A stretch of DNA of 10,563 bases from positions 1 to 10,563 of the forward strand of contig JAITVB010000028.1 of the NCBI GenBank assembly GCA_031286025.1, in the 5' to 3' direction. A model generated the notes under the pieces. That model saw only the letters and a program-made list of their open reading frames with translations, ran no database searches and was not told the origin of the DNA. Numbering within the stretch: the first letter of the stretch is position 1; each line of letters opens with the position of its first letter. The translations under genes and the position numbers were made by a program. The DNA comes from Rikenellaceae bacterium. Lineage in GTDB: Bacteria > Bacteroidota > Bacteroidia > Bacteroidales > Rikenellaceae. Positions 1-6,548 of this stretch are shown here, piece by piece.

Positions 1-1
1 C

Positions 2-160
2 CGAGAATTTGTCAGGGGACAGGTGCTCACCGGGATATCGAAACTCAGCGCGATGTGGACGGCAACGGAAATATTTGCCTGCTCGTATGAATACGTGCGC
101 AAGTGCCTGTATTACTACAAGGATGTCAACCTCGTCCCCGCCGATACGGAATCCGTATAA
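2..160 (+). CDS. C-terminal fragment of an unrecognised upstream protein
   Basis: Frame 2 is open from the window edge to a TAA at 158-160, giving the last 52 residues of a gene that begins outside the window. The fragment contains an aromatic, cysteine-containing stretch (FACSYEYVRKCLYYYKD) and ends in an acidic tail (ADTESV). It lies 47 bases upstream of the prohead protease on the same strand, so it is probably part of the phage operon. I do not recognise the family. A terminase or a small structural protein would fit the position, but nothing in the fragment proves either. The A/T-rich spacing before the next ATG supports the gene ending here. Confidence 0.6.
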   Translation, partial: REFVRGQVLTGISKLSAMWTATEIFACSYEYVRKCLYYYKDVNLVPADTESV

Positions 161-207
161 AACCGCCCTTGACCGACCAATCTACTTTCGGAGCAAATTC
201 ACAAAAA

Positions 208-1263
208 ATGACCGGAGAAATCTTTATCAAAAACCGCTCGGAAAAAGTGACCGAGATCGATATCGAGGGCATCATCGGCATGCCCGAAAACCAACAATTC
301 GCAAGCGAAGGTGCCGAGATCGCCACGTATCAGAAATTCAAAAACACGCTGCGCGAGATCGAAGCGATCGACACCCGCAAACTGATCGTCAACATCCGAT
401 CGGCGGGCGGCAACGTGAACGATGCGTTGCTGATCTACGAAGCGTTGGCCGGACTGCGAGCGGAAGTGACCACGCGTTGTTATGGCTATGTGGCCTCGGC
501 GGCAACGATCATTGCCCAAGCCGGGGCGCCGGGCCATCGCGAGGTATCGGCCAACACGCTCTACCTGATCCACCGTTCGTCGTCGGTGAGCGAGGGCAAC
601 ACCCGCGAACTGGCTCAGACGATCGAATTGCTCGATAAGACCGACGGGCAGATCGCCGCCGTCTATGCCGGGCGTTCGGGCCACCCGATCAGCAGATTCG
701 TCGAGTTGATGAGCGAGAATGACGGACGCGGCCGTTGGCTGACTGCCAAGGAGTGCGTCGGCGCCGGGTTGGCCGACCGGGTGATCGCACCGGCCACCGT
801 TTCGAACGATGCGGCCGAAGTCGTGCGGAAGCTTCGCCTACCCGAGATTCCCGAGGCGGTTCTTCACAGCGGTAAGAACCGGAGCCTGAAAGAGAGCATC
901 CGCAATACGCTTGGCTTTATTATCGGACACAACTCCAGGGAAGAAATAGCAGCGGAGAAAGTAGCGGCAACTTTCGGAACAACCGTCCCGAAAGAAAGCG
1001 GAGCGGTTACAAAAATCGATGCCGCCACCGAACTGGGCCAACTGATCGATGCCTGTGAAAACCCCGGCGCCGAAAGTTCCATCACCGCAAAAGAGATCGA
1101 AAAACTCCAAAACAGGATCGTCGAACTTGAGGCGCTGAACGCCAAGCTGCGGACCACGCCCACCGCCACCCTCCCCAAAGAGGATCCGAGCACAGGGGAG
1201 TTCAGGCAGCGGGGTAACGCCGGCGCCTACGACAACGACATCAAAAATATCAAAAACCTTTAA
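208..1263 (+). CDS. ClpP-like phage prohead protease with C-terminal coiled coil
   Basis: A serine protease of the ClpP/crotonase fold that in phages cleaves scaffold and capsid precursors inside the prohead. The first ~195 residues are ClpP-like. Ser97 (GYVASAAT) is the apparent nucleophile, His122 (LYLIHRSS) the base, and Asp172 the third member, just before WLTAKECVGAGLAD, which matches the ClpP segment W-(L/M)-(T/S)-A-x-E-A-x-x-x-G-L-x-D. These spacings match ClpP closely. Residues ~225-290 form a linker rich in Ala, Glu and Lys. Residues ~293-316 (ITAKEIEKLQNRIVELEALN) form a heptad coiled coil, followed by a Pro/Thr tail. Such a tail could act as scaffold fused in cis. The start at 208 is preceded by an A-rich tract; an in-frame ATG at 103 would overlap the upstream gene. 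The stop is 10 bases before the capsid gene. Confidence 0.88.
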   Translation: MTGEIFIKNRSEKVTEIDIEGIIGMPENQQFASEGAEIATYQKFKNTLREIEAIDTRKLIVNIRSAGGNVNDALLIYEALAGLRAEVTTRCYGYVASAATIIAQAGAPGHREVSANTLYLIHRSSSVSEGNTRELAQTIELLDKTDGQIAAVYAGRSGHPISRFVELMSENDGRGRWLTAKECVGAGLADRVIAPATVSNDAAEVVRKLRLPEIPEAVLHSGKNRSLKESIRNTLGFIIGHNSREEIAAEKVAATFGTTVPKESGAVTKIDAATELGQLIDACENPGAESSITAKEIEKLQNRIVELEALNAKLRTTPTATLPKEDPSTGEFRQRGNAGAYDNDIKNIKNL

Positions 1264-1273
1264 TCGAACACTT

Positions 1274-2260
1274 ATGTCAAAACTGATCGAAAATCCGAAA
1301 ACCTACGCAGGAAAAGAACTCGACACCATTTTTTTCCGTCCGCTGCTGAGCGGTCCCGACGCGACGAACCTCGGTATCCGTGTGCTCTATAACATGCCGG
1401 TACCCACCACCCTCCAGTTCTGGAAACGCGCCGCCGACGTGCTCAAACGCTACGGCAAAGGTTGGGCGGGCGGCGATCCGGCCCAAAAGTACCAGAAGAA
1501 GATCGAACTCTTCAAGGTGAAAGCCGAACTCGGTTTCTCGGCCGAGGACTATTTCCAGATGGTTTATGAAGAAATGGCCGGCAGCCCCGAAGTGAATCTC
1601 GACGACCTGACCGGAAGCGCCCTCGAAGCGGCGGAAACCGCCCTGTTCAAAGAAGCGATCGCCGAGTCGATCCGGGCCACGATGTGGGTCGGCGACAGTT
1701 CGCGTGCCGACGGCCTCAACACCTTCGACGGCCTGTTGAAGCGCATCATCGCCGACGCCGATACCGCCGGGGCGGAACTGAAAAAAGTAACGATGCCGGC
1801 GATGGCCGCCGCCGACGCCGCCGAAGGCCTCTTCAAAAATATGTGGGAAGCGTCGCCGGAAGTGCTGCGTCGATTCAAAAATCAAGGAGAACTGGTTTGG
1901 CTCGTCACCTCGGACATTTTTAACAATTACGAGGAGTCGCTCGACAGCATCACCGTCGAAAGCGCCTACCTCGCCAAGCAGAATGGCCGTAAAGAAATCT
2001 ACTACAAGGGGATTCCGGTGGTGGACGTGCAGGTGAGCGGTTATCTCGACGGTCTGGCCGGTATGCCCAAGTCGTTCGCCCTGCTGACCGAGAAGCACAA
2101 TTTGGCTCTGGCGGTCAACACCAATGACTTTCCGGGGATGGAAGTGCGGATGTGGTATAATCCGGACGAAATGGAAAATCGCCAACGCGCCGTGTTTATG
2201 GCCGGTTGCGACTACCTCCTTCCGGAATTGATCGTAGCCTCGTTCAGCGCCTTGCAATAG
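1274..2260 (+). CDS. Phage major capsid protein (HK97-fold type, predicted)
   Basis: A 328-residue protein directly after the prohead protease, the usual place of the major capsid protein. The C-terminal half carries capsid-like signatures seen in Bacteroidota prophages: a segment around residues 202-214 reading ELVWLVTSDIFNNYEE, then YYKGIPVVDV, a hydrophobic segment (KSFALLTEKHNLAL), an acidic segment with VRMWYNPDEMENR, and a C-terminal GCDYLLPELIVAS. These correspond to the P- and A-domain strands in that group. The N-terminus begins MSKLIENPKTYAGKELDTIFF and does not look like a long delta/scaffold domain, which fits the idea that scaffolding comes from the protease tail. The start follows the A-rich sequence CGAACACTT. 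The fold is inferred from sequence character and position, not from an alignment. Confidence 0.85.
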   Translation: MSKLIENPKTYAGKELDTIFFRPLLSGPDATNLGIRVLYNMPVPTTLQFWKRAADVLKRYGKGWAGGDPAQKYQKKIELFKVKAELGFSAEDYFQMVYEEMAGSPEVNLDDLTGSALEAAETALFKEAIAESIRATMWVGDSSRADGLNTFDGLLKRIIADADTAGAELKKVTMPAMAAADAAEGLFKNMWEASPEVLRRFKNQGELVWLVTSDIFNNYEESLDSITVESAYLAKQNGRKEIYYKGIPVVDVQVSGYLDGLAGMPKSFALLTEKHNLALAVNTNDFPGMEVRMWYNPDEMENRQRAVFMAGCDYLLPELIVASFSALQ

Positions 2261-2295
2261 GCTGTATCCAAATTCGTAACTCGAAAATCAAAAAC

Positions 2296-2811
2296 ATGTC
2301 TCTGACCGGTTATATGCATCTTTGCGGAAAACGGAGTGGCGGGGTGAGATCTATCCGGTTGACCGTGCGAAGCGACATCGTCGCCATTGCCTATGACGAA
2401 TCCCGCGATGCTTACACAAGCATTACCCTCGCATCAGGGGAAACACCCGCCATCTACACCTTCGGCGAGGAGCAGGCGACCTACCGCGAGACGATCAACC
2501 TGGACAACGGGGTGCGGATCACCACTCACACCCTCGCCTTTTCCTTCGACAAGATGGACGCCGACGCCCGAAAGGCCCTCTGCGAAATCGCCACCGCATC
2601 TTTATGCGGACTCGTCGCCGTCGTCACCACCGAAAACAACGACACCCTGTTGGTCGGCTATTCCCGCGAGATGGCCGGCGAACGGCCGCTGCGCCTCGCC
2701 GCATCCGACGCCTCGACAGGCGCCAAACAGACCGATCCGGGTACGGTGAACCTTGCGCTTGAATCGTGCGACACCGCCCCGGCAAGAACTTTTACAGGGA
2801 ATTTCGGATAG
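2296..2811 (+). CDS. Beta-rich phage virion protein, possibly tail tube or head decoration
   Basis: A 171-residue protein 35 bases after the capsid gene. It has alternating hydrophobic/polar segments with many Thr, Ala and Asp and no membrane segment or signal peptide. The N-terminus is MSLTGYMHLCGKRSGGVRSI and the C-terminus ARTFTGNFG. A middle segment (TYRETINLDNGVRITTHTLAF) followed by a helical DKMDADARKALCEIA resembles small beta-barrel virion proteins encoded after the capsid in Bacteroidota phages, which are often suspected to form the tail tube. That assignment is my recollection of family character plus position. A decoration or stopper protein is equally possible. The start at 2296 is chosen because the preceding CGAAAATCAAAAAC is the A-rich leader typical of this organism; starting upstream would overlap the capsid gene. 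Confidence 0.75.
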   Translation: MSLTGYMHLCGKRSGGVRSIRLTVRSDIVAIAYDESRDAYTSITLASGETPAIYTFGEEQATYRETINLDNGVRITTHTLAFSFDKMDADARKALCEIATASLCGLVAVVTTENNDTLLVGYSREMAGERPLRLAASDASTGAKQTDPGTVNLALESCDTAPARTFTGNFG

Positions 2812-2825
2812 GCGTCCTCGGCATT

Positions 2826-2850
2826 CCTCCTGAGATTTTCTCGAAGGAGG
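2826..2850 (+). other. Imperfect hairpin after the virion protein gene
   Basis: CCTCC at 2826-2830 can pair with GGAGG at 2846-2850, and GAGA at 2832-2835 with TCTC at 2839-2842, around a TTT loop; T2831 and GAA 2843-2845 form an internal bulge. It starts 15 bases after the stop of the preceding gene. There is no U-tract behind it, so it is a weak terminator at best; an RNA-processing or stability hairpin is an alternative. Confidence 0.45.
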
Positions 2851-2910
2851 TCTCCCTCAAAGGAAAGCACAAAAAGTTCCCCTCCAAGGGAAAATCGAAA
2901 AATCCAGGCC

Positions 2911-2938
2911 GGGCAGGGGGGGGTACCGCCCCCAGCCC
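2911..2938 (+). other. Very GC-rich hairpin upstream of the portal gene
   Basis: GGGC (2911-2914) pairs with GCCC (2935-2938), A2915 faces A2934, and GGGGG (2916-2920) pairs with CCCCC (2929-2933). The loop is GGGTACCG. This is a stable structure of nine G-C pairs with one mismatch, 21 bases before the proposed portal start. No U-run follows, so a factor-independent terminator is not supported. It could limit read-through, protect the 5' end of a processed portal mRNA, or simply be part of a dispersed intergenic repeat. Confidence 0.5.
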
Positions 2939-2959
2939 ATTTCAGTCAACGGCATTTTA

Positions 2960-4216
2960 TTGTTTGCAGAACAAATTACACATCCGAAAAGCACTATACA
3001 AGCGGCTCCGGCCGGGCGACGACGTTCGTTCGCCATGACCTGCAACCGAATCGATCCCTTTGTCACCATCGGGACGGCCACGGCCGAAAACACACAATAC
3101 TGGCGTTGGGGCGATGACAATTTGTTCCCTTACGCCCTCTCGATGCTCTCGCGACGATCGACCATTCACCGTCGCATTGTCAACGACAAGGCCGACTATA
3201 TCGCAGGAAAAGGAATTGCCTTCGACCGCGACAACTCGCCGTTGGCCTCGCTCATCGAACCGATCAACGGCACAGGCGAAACGCTGCGCGAGGTGATCGC
3301 CAAGCTCGCTTTTGACAAATGTCTGATGGGCAACGCCTTTCTGGAGATCATCACCGACGAGAAGCATTCGTTTCTGGCGCTGTTCCACCAGGACGCCACC
3401 CGTTGCCGTCTGGCGAAAGAAAAGCAGCACGTAATCCTGCACCACGACTGGATGGCGTATGACCCGGACAAGGCCCGGCGCCTGCCGCTTTACCCGAATT
3501 TCGAAAAGGCGGCGGACGGTACGCTGCGGACGATGATCCACTACAAGGATTACGAGCCGATGTTCGAAAACTACGGCGTGCCGGCCTATCTGTCGGGGAT
3601 TAACGCCTCGGCCATCATGTACAAGACCGATCGGTGGAACATCAGCCGCCTCGACAACTCGTTCCAACTGTCGGGCATCATGATGCTCGACGCCGAGATC
3701 GACAACGACCGTGAAGCCGAACAGATCCTGCGCGGCGCAGAAGCCCGTTTTGCGGGCAATCCCGGTCAAGTGATGTTCCTGGTCAAGGGGATGAGCGAAG
3801 GCGAAAGTTCAAAATTCATCCCGATTTCGACCGCCCACGAGGGCGACTGGAAAGACCTCCATGCACAAGCCGCGTCGGACATCGTGGTCGCCCATTCGTG
3901 GTTCCGGTCGCTGAGCGGACTGGACTATGTCGCCGGGTTCTCATCGGAGCGCATCCTGCTCGAGTACGAGATCGCCCTCAACACGGTGATTCTTGCCGCG
4001 CAGGGCCAGTTGCTCGATCCGATCAAAGGGGTGATCGAACAACTCTTCGGAGCCGACGCCTCGTCGCTCGAAATCGTCAACCGTCCCCCGGCAAGCGTCA
4101 AACCCGCCTACATGATGGTGTGGGAAGCACGCAAAGCCGACGGTCTCGACTATGACCCCGCCGACCCGGCACAGCAACATTACATCGGAAATCTTTCAAA
4201 ATCATCTTCGCTATGA
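2960..4216 (+). CDS. Phage portal protein
   Basis: Forms the dodecameric ring at the capsid vertex through which DNA is packaged and ejected. The length (418 aa) fits a compact Bacteroidota-phage portal. Near residues 47-60 is YWRWGDDNLFPYAL, followed by LSRRSTIHRRIVNDKADYIAGKG, the N-terminal pattern of this portal group. Later come the clip/stem-like central region (YGVPAYLSGINASAIMYKTD) and a C-terminal helix-rich part (SSERILLEYEIALNTVILAAQ). The start is uncertain. TTG at 2960 has an AT-rich upstream context and gives an N-terminus ending in QAAPAGRRRSFAM; ATG at 3035 gives a 393-residue protein but is preceded by very GC-rich sequence, unlike other starts here. The stop overlaps the connector start by four bases (ATGA). 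Confidence 0.85.
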   Translation: MFAEQITHPKSTIQAAPAGRRRSFAMTCNRIDPFVTIGTATAENTQYWRWGDDNLFPYALSMLSRRSTIHRRIVNDKADYIAGKGIAFDRDNSPLASLIEPINGTGETLREVIAKLAFDKCLMGNAFLEIITDEKHSFLALFHQDATRCRLAKEKQHVILHHDWMAYDPDKARRLPLYPNFEKAADGTLRTMIHYKDYEPMFENYGVPAYLSGINASAIMYKTDRWNISRLDNSFQLSGIMMLDAEIDNDREAEQILRGAEARFAGNPGQVMFLVKGMSEGESSKFIPISTAHEGDWKDLHAQAASDIVVAHSWFRSLSGLDYVAGFSSERILLEYEIALNTVILAAQGQLLDPIKGVIEQLFGADASSLEIVNRPPASVKPAYMMVWEARKADGLDYDPADPAQQHYIGNLSKSSSL

Positions 4217-4674
4217 ACCTCCTGATTTCCGCCCGCGAGGTGATTGCCATCGCTTTCGGACCCGAAGACCAGATCGACGACCGCGTGGTCAACGATTTTA
4301 AGATCGAAGCCGCCCAGGCCAAGTTTATTGCGCCTGCCCTCGGAGGCTTGTATTTTGTCTGCCGCGAAGTACGCTATCACGACTTTTTGCAGCATTTTGT
4401 AAAGCCCGCGTTGGCCTATTTCGTGAAATACGGTATTCTTCCGGATTTGCAACTCAAGGCAGGCAACGCGGGTATTGTCCACAACCACACCGCCCAATCG
4501 GCTTCGGCTTCGGACCGTCAGGCGGTCATGTTGCGCCGCGAAGCGCTCAATGTGGGCAATACTTTGTTACGCAAGGCGATCGAACACATCGAAGCCTCGC
4601 CGGAAACTTTTCCGGAATACGATTCCGACAAACGGTTGCACCGACGGATCTTCAGCGGGGGTATTATACTATGA
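4213..4674 (+). CDS. DUF6712-like head-tail connector/adaptor protein
   Basis: A 153-residue soluble, mostly helical protein encoded directly after the portal, where phages place the adaptor that extends the portal ring towards the tail. It starts MNLLISAREVIAIAF, followed by an acidic DQIDDRVVNDFKIEAAQ segment and an aromatic helix (LQHFVKPALAYFVKYGILPDLQLKAGNAGIV). The C-terminal half has long charged helices (RREALNVGNTLLRKAIEHIEASPETFPEYD). The order short LLI strand, D-D-x-x-V/I helix, LAYxxKY-x-x-L-P-x-L-Q-L-K, and ExxPxxFPEY is what I recall for the DUF6712 group of Bacteroidota phage proteins. The start overlaps the portal stop as ATGA, so translation is probably coupled. Confidence 0.75.
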   Translation: MNLLISAREVIAIAFGPEDQIDDRVVNDFKIEAAQAKFIAPALGGLYFVCREVRYHDFLQHFVKPALAYFVKYGILPDLQLKAGNAGIVHNHTAQSASASDRQAVMLRREALNVGNTLLRKAIEHIEASPETFPEYDSDKRLHRRIFSGGIIL

Positions 4675-5051
4675 CGGCGATGGAACACTTTTTTTCGTAC
4701 TTGGTCGCCCCGTTAGCGACCGGGTTTGCGGGGTGGTTTGCCAACGCCTACCGAAATCGCCAAAAGAAAGAGGCCGACCGGATCGAAATCGCCAGGCAAT
4801 ATAAAGCCCTGCTCGACGACGCGTTGGAAGACAAGCGGAAACTCTATGACGAAATCGACAAGATGCGCGAAGAATTACGGGAAGTGCGGGATGAAATAGC
4901 CGTAGCCCGCGAAGAGCGGACGATGCTGAAAATCGCCATTTCACGGGCAACGAAATGTGAACATCGGGCCGTTTGCCCCGTCATCGCCGACATGAATACC
5001 GACGCCCCGGCCGAAAAGCCGAAGCGCACCCGAAAACCGAAAAATGCATGA
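4671..5051 (+). CDS. Small membrane-anchored coiled-coil protein, candidate holin/spanin-like lysis factor
   Basis: A 126-residue protein with one predicted N-terminal membrane segment (about residues 5-24, HFFSYLVAPLATGFAGWFAN), then a basic patch (YRNRQKKE) and a long charged coiled coil (about 32-90, rich in Glu, Lys, Arg and Asp). A cysteine pair follows (C96 and C102, CEHRAVC), and a Lys/Arg/Pro tail. There is no signal-peptidase site. It starts by ATGA overlap with the connector and itself overlaps the lysozyme gene. One-helix proteins with coiled coil next to a muralytic enzyme are typical of phage lysis cassettes (holins, Rz-like spanins). The topology with a long soluble tail resembles an i-spanin more than a pore-forming holin, but I cannot settle this. 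ATG at 4680 is an alternative start three codons in. Confidence 0.7.
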   Translation: MTAMEHFFSYLVAPLATGFAGWFANAYRNRQKKEADRIEIARQYKALLDDALEDKRKLYDEIDKMREELREVRDEIAVAREERTMLKIAISRATKCEHRAVCPVIADMNTDAPAEKPKRTRKPKNA

Positions 5052-5467
5052 GCCGGGGATTACGCAACAACAATCCGGGCAATATCCGGCTCTCGGGCGT
5101 ACGTTATCTCGGCGAAGTGCAACCTTCGACCGATCCGGCTTTCAAACAATTCAAAACCATTGTTTGGGGCTACCGGGCGATGTTCGTCCTGCTGCGTGCC
5201 TACGAGGTAAGGCATGGGCTGCGCACCCTTCGCGGGATGATCGCCCGCTACGCTCCGCCGGGGGAAAACGATACGTCGGCCTATGAAAATGCGGTCAGTG
5301 TCCGCGCCCGGTTCGCCCCCGAACGCATCCTCTCGACACTCGACGGATCGGTGATGATCCCCCTCGTGGCGGCGATGAGCCGGGTCGAAAACGGTGTCGA
5401 CGCCGTCGAAGCCGACGTGCGCGCCGGTTGGGAACTTTTCGCGGGAACATCCATGGCTGAAAAATAA
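5048..5467 (+). CDS. P5-type phage muralytic enzyme (lysozyme/endolysin)
   Basis: A 139-residue cytosolic protein of the 'structural protein P5' type, named after the peptidoglycan-degrading P5 of phage phi6 and common as endolysin in Bacteroidota prophages. It carries the diagnostic N-terminal RNNNPGNIR (residues 6-14), then GEVQPSTDPAFKQFKT, the aromatic WGYRAMFVLL and the segment GMIARYAPPGENDTSAYENA (63-82). The C-terminal half has helices ending in GWELFAG. No signal peptide or membrane helix is present, so export would need a holin-like partner such as the preceding gene. The catalytic residue cannot be named with confidence. The start at 5048 is fixed by the ATGA overlap with the preceding stop; a longer reading frame from 4973 runs inside that gene and is not used. 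Confidence 0.85.
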   Translation: MSRGLRNNNPGNIRLSGVRYLGEVQPSTDPAFKQFKTIVWGYRAMFVLLRAYEVRHGLRTLRGMIARYAPPGENDTSAYENAVSVRARFAPERILSTLDGSVMIPLVAAMSRVENGVDAVEADVRAGWELFAGTSMAEK

Positions 5468-5480
5468 TCCTGTCCTGAAA

Positions 5481-5516
5481 AAAACGGGGCTGCATCTTGA
5501 AGTGCAGCCCCGTTTT
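5481..5516. terminator. Strong bidirectional intrinsic terminator between phage genes and trpS
   Basis: A perfect 14-bp inverted repeat, AAAACGGGGCTGCA and TGCAGCCCCGTTTT, surrounds an eight-base loop (TCTTGAAG). On the + strand the U-rich side is GTTTTCGTTT; on the - strand it is CGTTTTTTTC. It therefore works as an intrinsic terminator in both directions, ending the phage lysis operon (stop at 5467) and trpS (stop at 5534). Confidence 0.92.
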
Positions 5517-5533
5517 CGTTTATCCATTCGTTG

Positions 5534-6523
5534 CTAAAAGCGTCTGATCCCCATGATTTCGCGTACTTCGGCCATCGTCTTGTCCGCACTTTCGGCCGCA
5601 CGTTCCGCCCCCTGGCAGGTCACTTTGCGGAGGTACTCCTTATTATTCCGGATATCCCTGATACGCGAGCGGATCGGAGCCACCACCCGGATGATGTCTT
5701 CGGCCAACTGCTTTTTCAAATCGCCGTAACGGATCTCGCACGAAGCATATTTCTCCTTGAAATATTGAAGCGTGTCGGGCGTGGAAACGGCCTGCATGAT
5801 CGTAAAAATATTCCGGACACCATCGGTCACGGGTGAGTTGGGCGCCGTCGGGCCGCTGTCGGTCACCGCCTTCATCACTTTTTTGCGGATCACGTCGTCT
5901 TCGTCGATCAGAAGAATACCGTTGCCCTCCGATTTGCCCATCTTCCCGCTGCCATCGAGGCCGGGGATTTTTACGAGTTCGTTGCCGAAGTTATAGGGTT
6001 CGCTTTCCGGGAAATATTCGACGCCGTAAAAATTATTGAACCGGCGGGCAAATTTTCTTGTCATTTCGAGATGCTGTTCCTGATCCTTTCCCACAGGCAC
6101 CTTCGCGGCGCGGTGGATCAGGATGTCGGACGCCATCAGCACCGGATAGGTCAGCAGACCGGCATTGACGTTTTCGGTCTGCTTGCGCACCTTCTCCTTG
6201 AATGAGGCGGTGCGTTCCAGTTCGCCGGTGTAGGCATGCATATTGAGCAGCAGGTAGAGTTCGGCCACCTGCGGCAGATCGCTCTGGATGTAGACCGTCG
6301 CCACCTCCGGATCGATGCCCGCGGCGAGATATTCGGCCAACACGTTGTGGACATTGGGATGAAGCAGCGCCGGGTCGGGGTGGGTGGTCAACGAGTGGTA
6401 GTCGGCGATGAAGAAGAAGCAGCGGTTCTCGTGCTGCATTTTGACATAGTTCTTCAAGGCACCGAAGTAGTTGCCCAAGTGCAGGTTGCCGGTCGACCGG
6501 ATGCCGCTCAAAACAGTTTCCAT
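5534..6523 (-). CDS. trpS: Tryptophanyl-tRNA synthetase
   Basis: Class I aminoacyl-tRNA synthetase that activates tryptophan with ATP and charges tRNA-Trp in the cytosol; essential for translation. At 329 residues it has the usual bacterial length. The N-terminus SGIRSTGNLHLGNYFGAL is the TrpRS signature, with HLGN (15-18) as the 'HIGH' motif. The 'KMSKS' motif appears as KMGKS (194-198) within GSGKMGKSEGNGI. Other family features are MASDILIHRAAKVPVGKDQ, EHLEMTRKFARRFN and the C-terminal VRNIFTIMQAV and GDLKKQLAEDI segments. Ser to Gly inside KMSKS occurs elsewhere in the family. The upstream leader is short (about 18-25 bases) behind a -7 box at 6549-6556. The gene converges with the phage block on a shared terminator. 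Confidence 0.97.
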   Translation of the reverse strand: METVLSGIRSTGNLHLGNYFGALKNYVKMQHENRCFFFIADYHSLTTHPDPALLHPNVHNVLAEYLAAGIDPEVATVYIQSDLPQVAELYLLLNMHAYTGELERTASFKEKVRKQTENVNAGLLTYPVLMASDILIHRAAKVPVGKDQEQHLEMTRKFARRFNNFYGVEYFPESEPYNFGNELVKIPGLDGSGKMGKSEGNGILLIDEDDVIRKKVMKAVTDSGPTAPNSPVTDGVRNIFTIMQAVSTPDTLQYFKEKYASCEIRYGDLKKQLAEDIIRVVAPIRSRIRDIRNNKEYLRKVTCQGAERAAESADKTMAEVREIMGIRRF

Positions 6524-6548
6524 GGGTTTTCAGGGTTCTTTTAGCGAA

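Larger units (their letters stand above)
2812..2959 (+). other. Hairpin-rich non-coding spacer splitting the head operon
   Basis: This 148-base gap is the only sizeable gap in an otherwise tightly packed phage block. It alternates purine-rich and pyrimidine-rich runs (CTCC/GGAGG, AAAGG/CCTCC), contains an eight-G run at 2916-2923 and holds two hairpins, listed separately. The only frame open through it yields a low-complexity Lys/Gly/Pro peptide, which is not convincing as protein. Similar GGGCAGGGGGG / GCCCCC spacers occur as dispersed intergenic repeats in Bacteroidota genomes, so it may be an inserted repeat; that is inference. Confidence 0.55.
1..5467 (+). mobile_element. Prophage (or prophage remnant), right end: head and lysis genes
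   Basis: Eight consecutive same-strand reading frames, of which at least five have phage-type features: a ClpP-like prohead protease, a major capsid protein, a portal, a head-tail connector and a P5-type muralytic enzyme. The block ends 13 bases before a strong terminator, beyond which convergent housekeeping genes begin, so 5468-5530 is the likely right border. The left border lies outside the window. Terminase, tail, integrase and regulatory genes are not seen and would have to lie to the left if the element is intact. Protease-capsid before portal-connector is not the standard HK97 order. Base composition looks similar to the host part. I cannot tell an active prophage from a remnant or a domesticated gene-transfer element with this window alone. 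Confidence 0.85.

Noticed and set aside
9..638. A 209-codon frame at the left edge
   Set aside because: It overlaps the ClpP-like protease in another frame and has an Arg/His-rich, domain-free translation.
1277..2257. A 326-codon open frame on the - strand opposite the capsid gene
   Set aside because: Long antisense frames are expected from GC-rich codon use; the protein is His/Arg/Gly/Phe-rich without domain features and has no start context.
2916..2923. Eight-G run as a possible phase-variation tract
   Set aside because: It lies in non-coding sequence within a hairpin stem and does not control any reading frame I accept.
2958..2966. A possible promoter box before the portal gene (TATTGTTTG)
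   Set aside because: It has three bases between TA and TTTG instead of two, so it does not fit the -7 consensus, and it overlaps the preferred portal start.
2766..3038. A 90-codon frame covering the spacer between the virion protein and portal genes
   Set aside because: It starts inside the preceding gene and ends inside the portal gene; its product is a low-complexity Lys/Gly/Pro peptide that reflects the hairpin-rich spacer.
5930..5942. KMGKS instead of KMSKS in trpS as a sign of a defective enzyme
   Set aside because: Gly at this position is found in other functional tryptophanyl-tRNA synthetases and all remaining motifs are intact.
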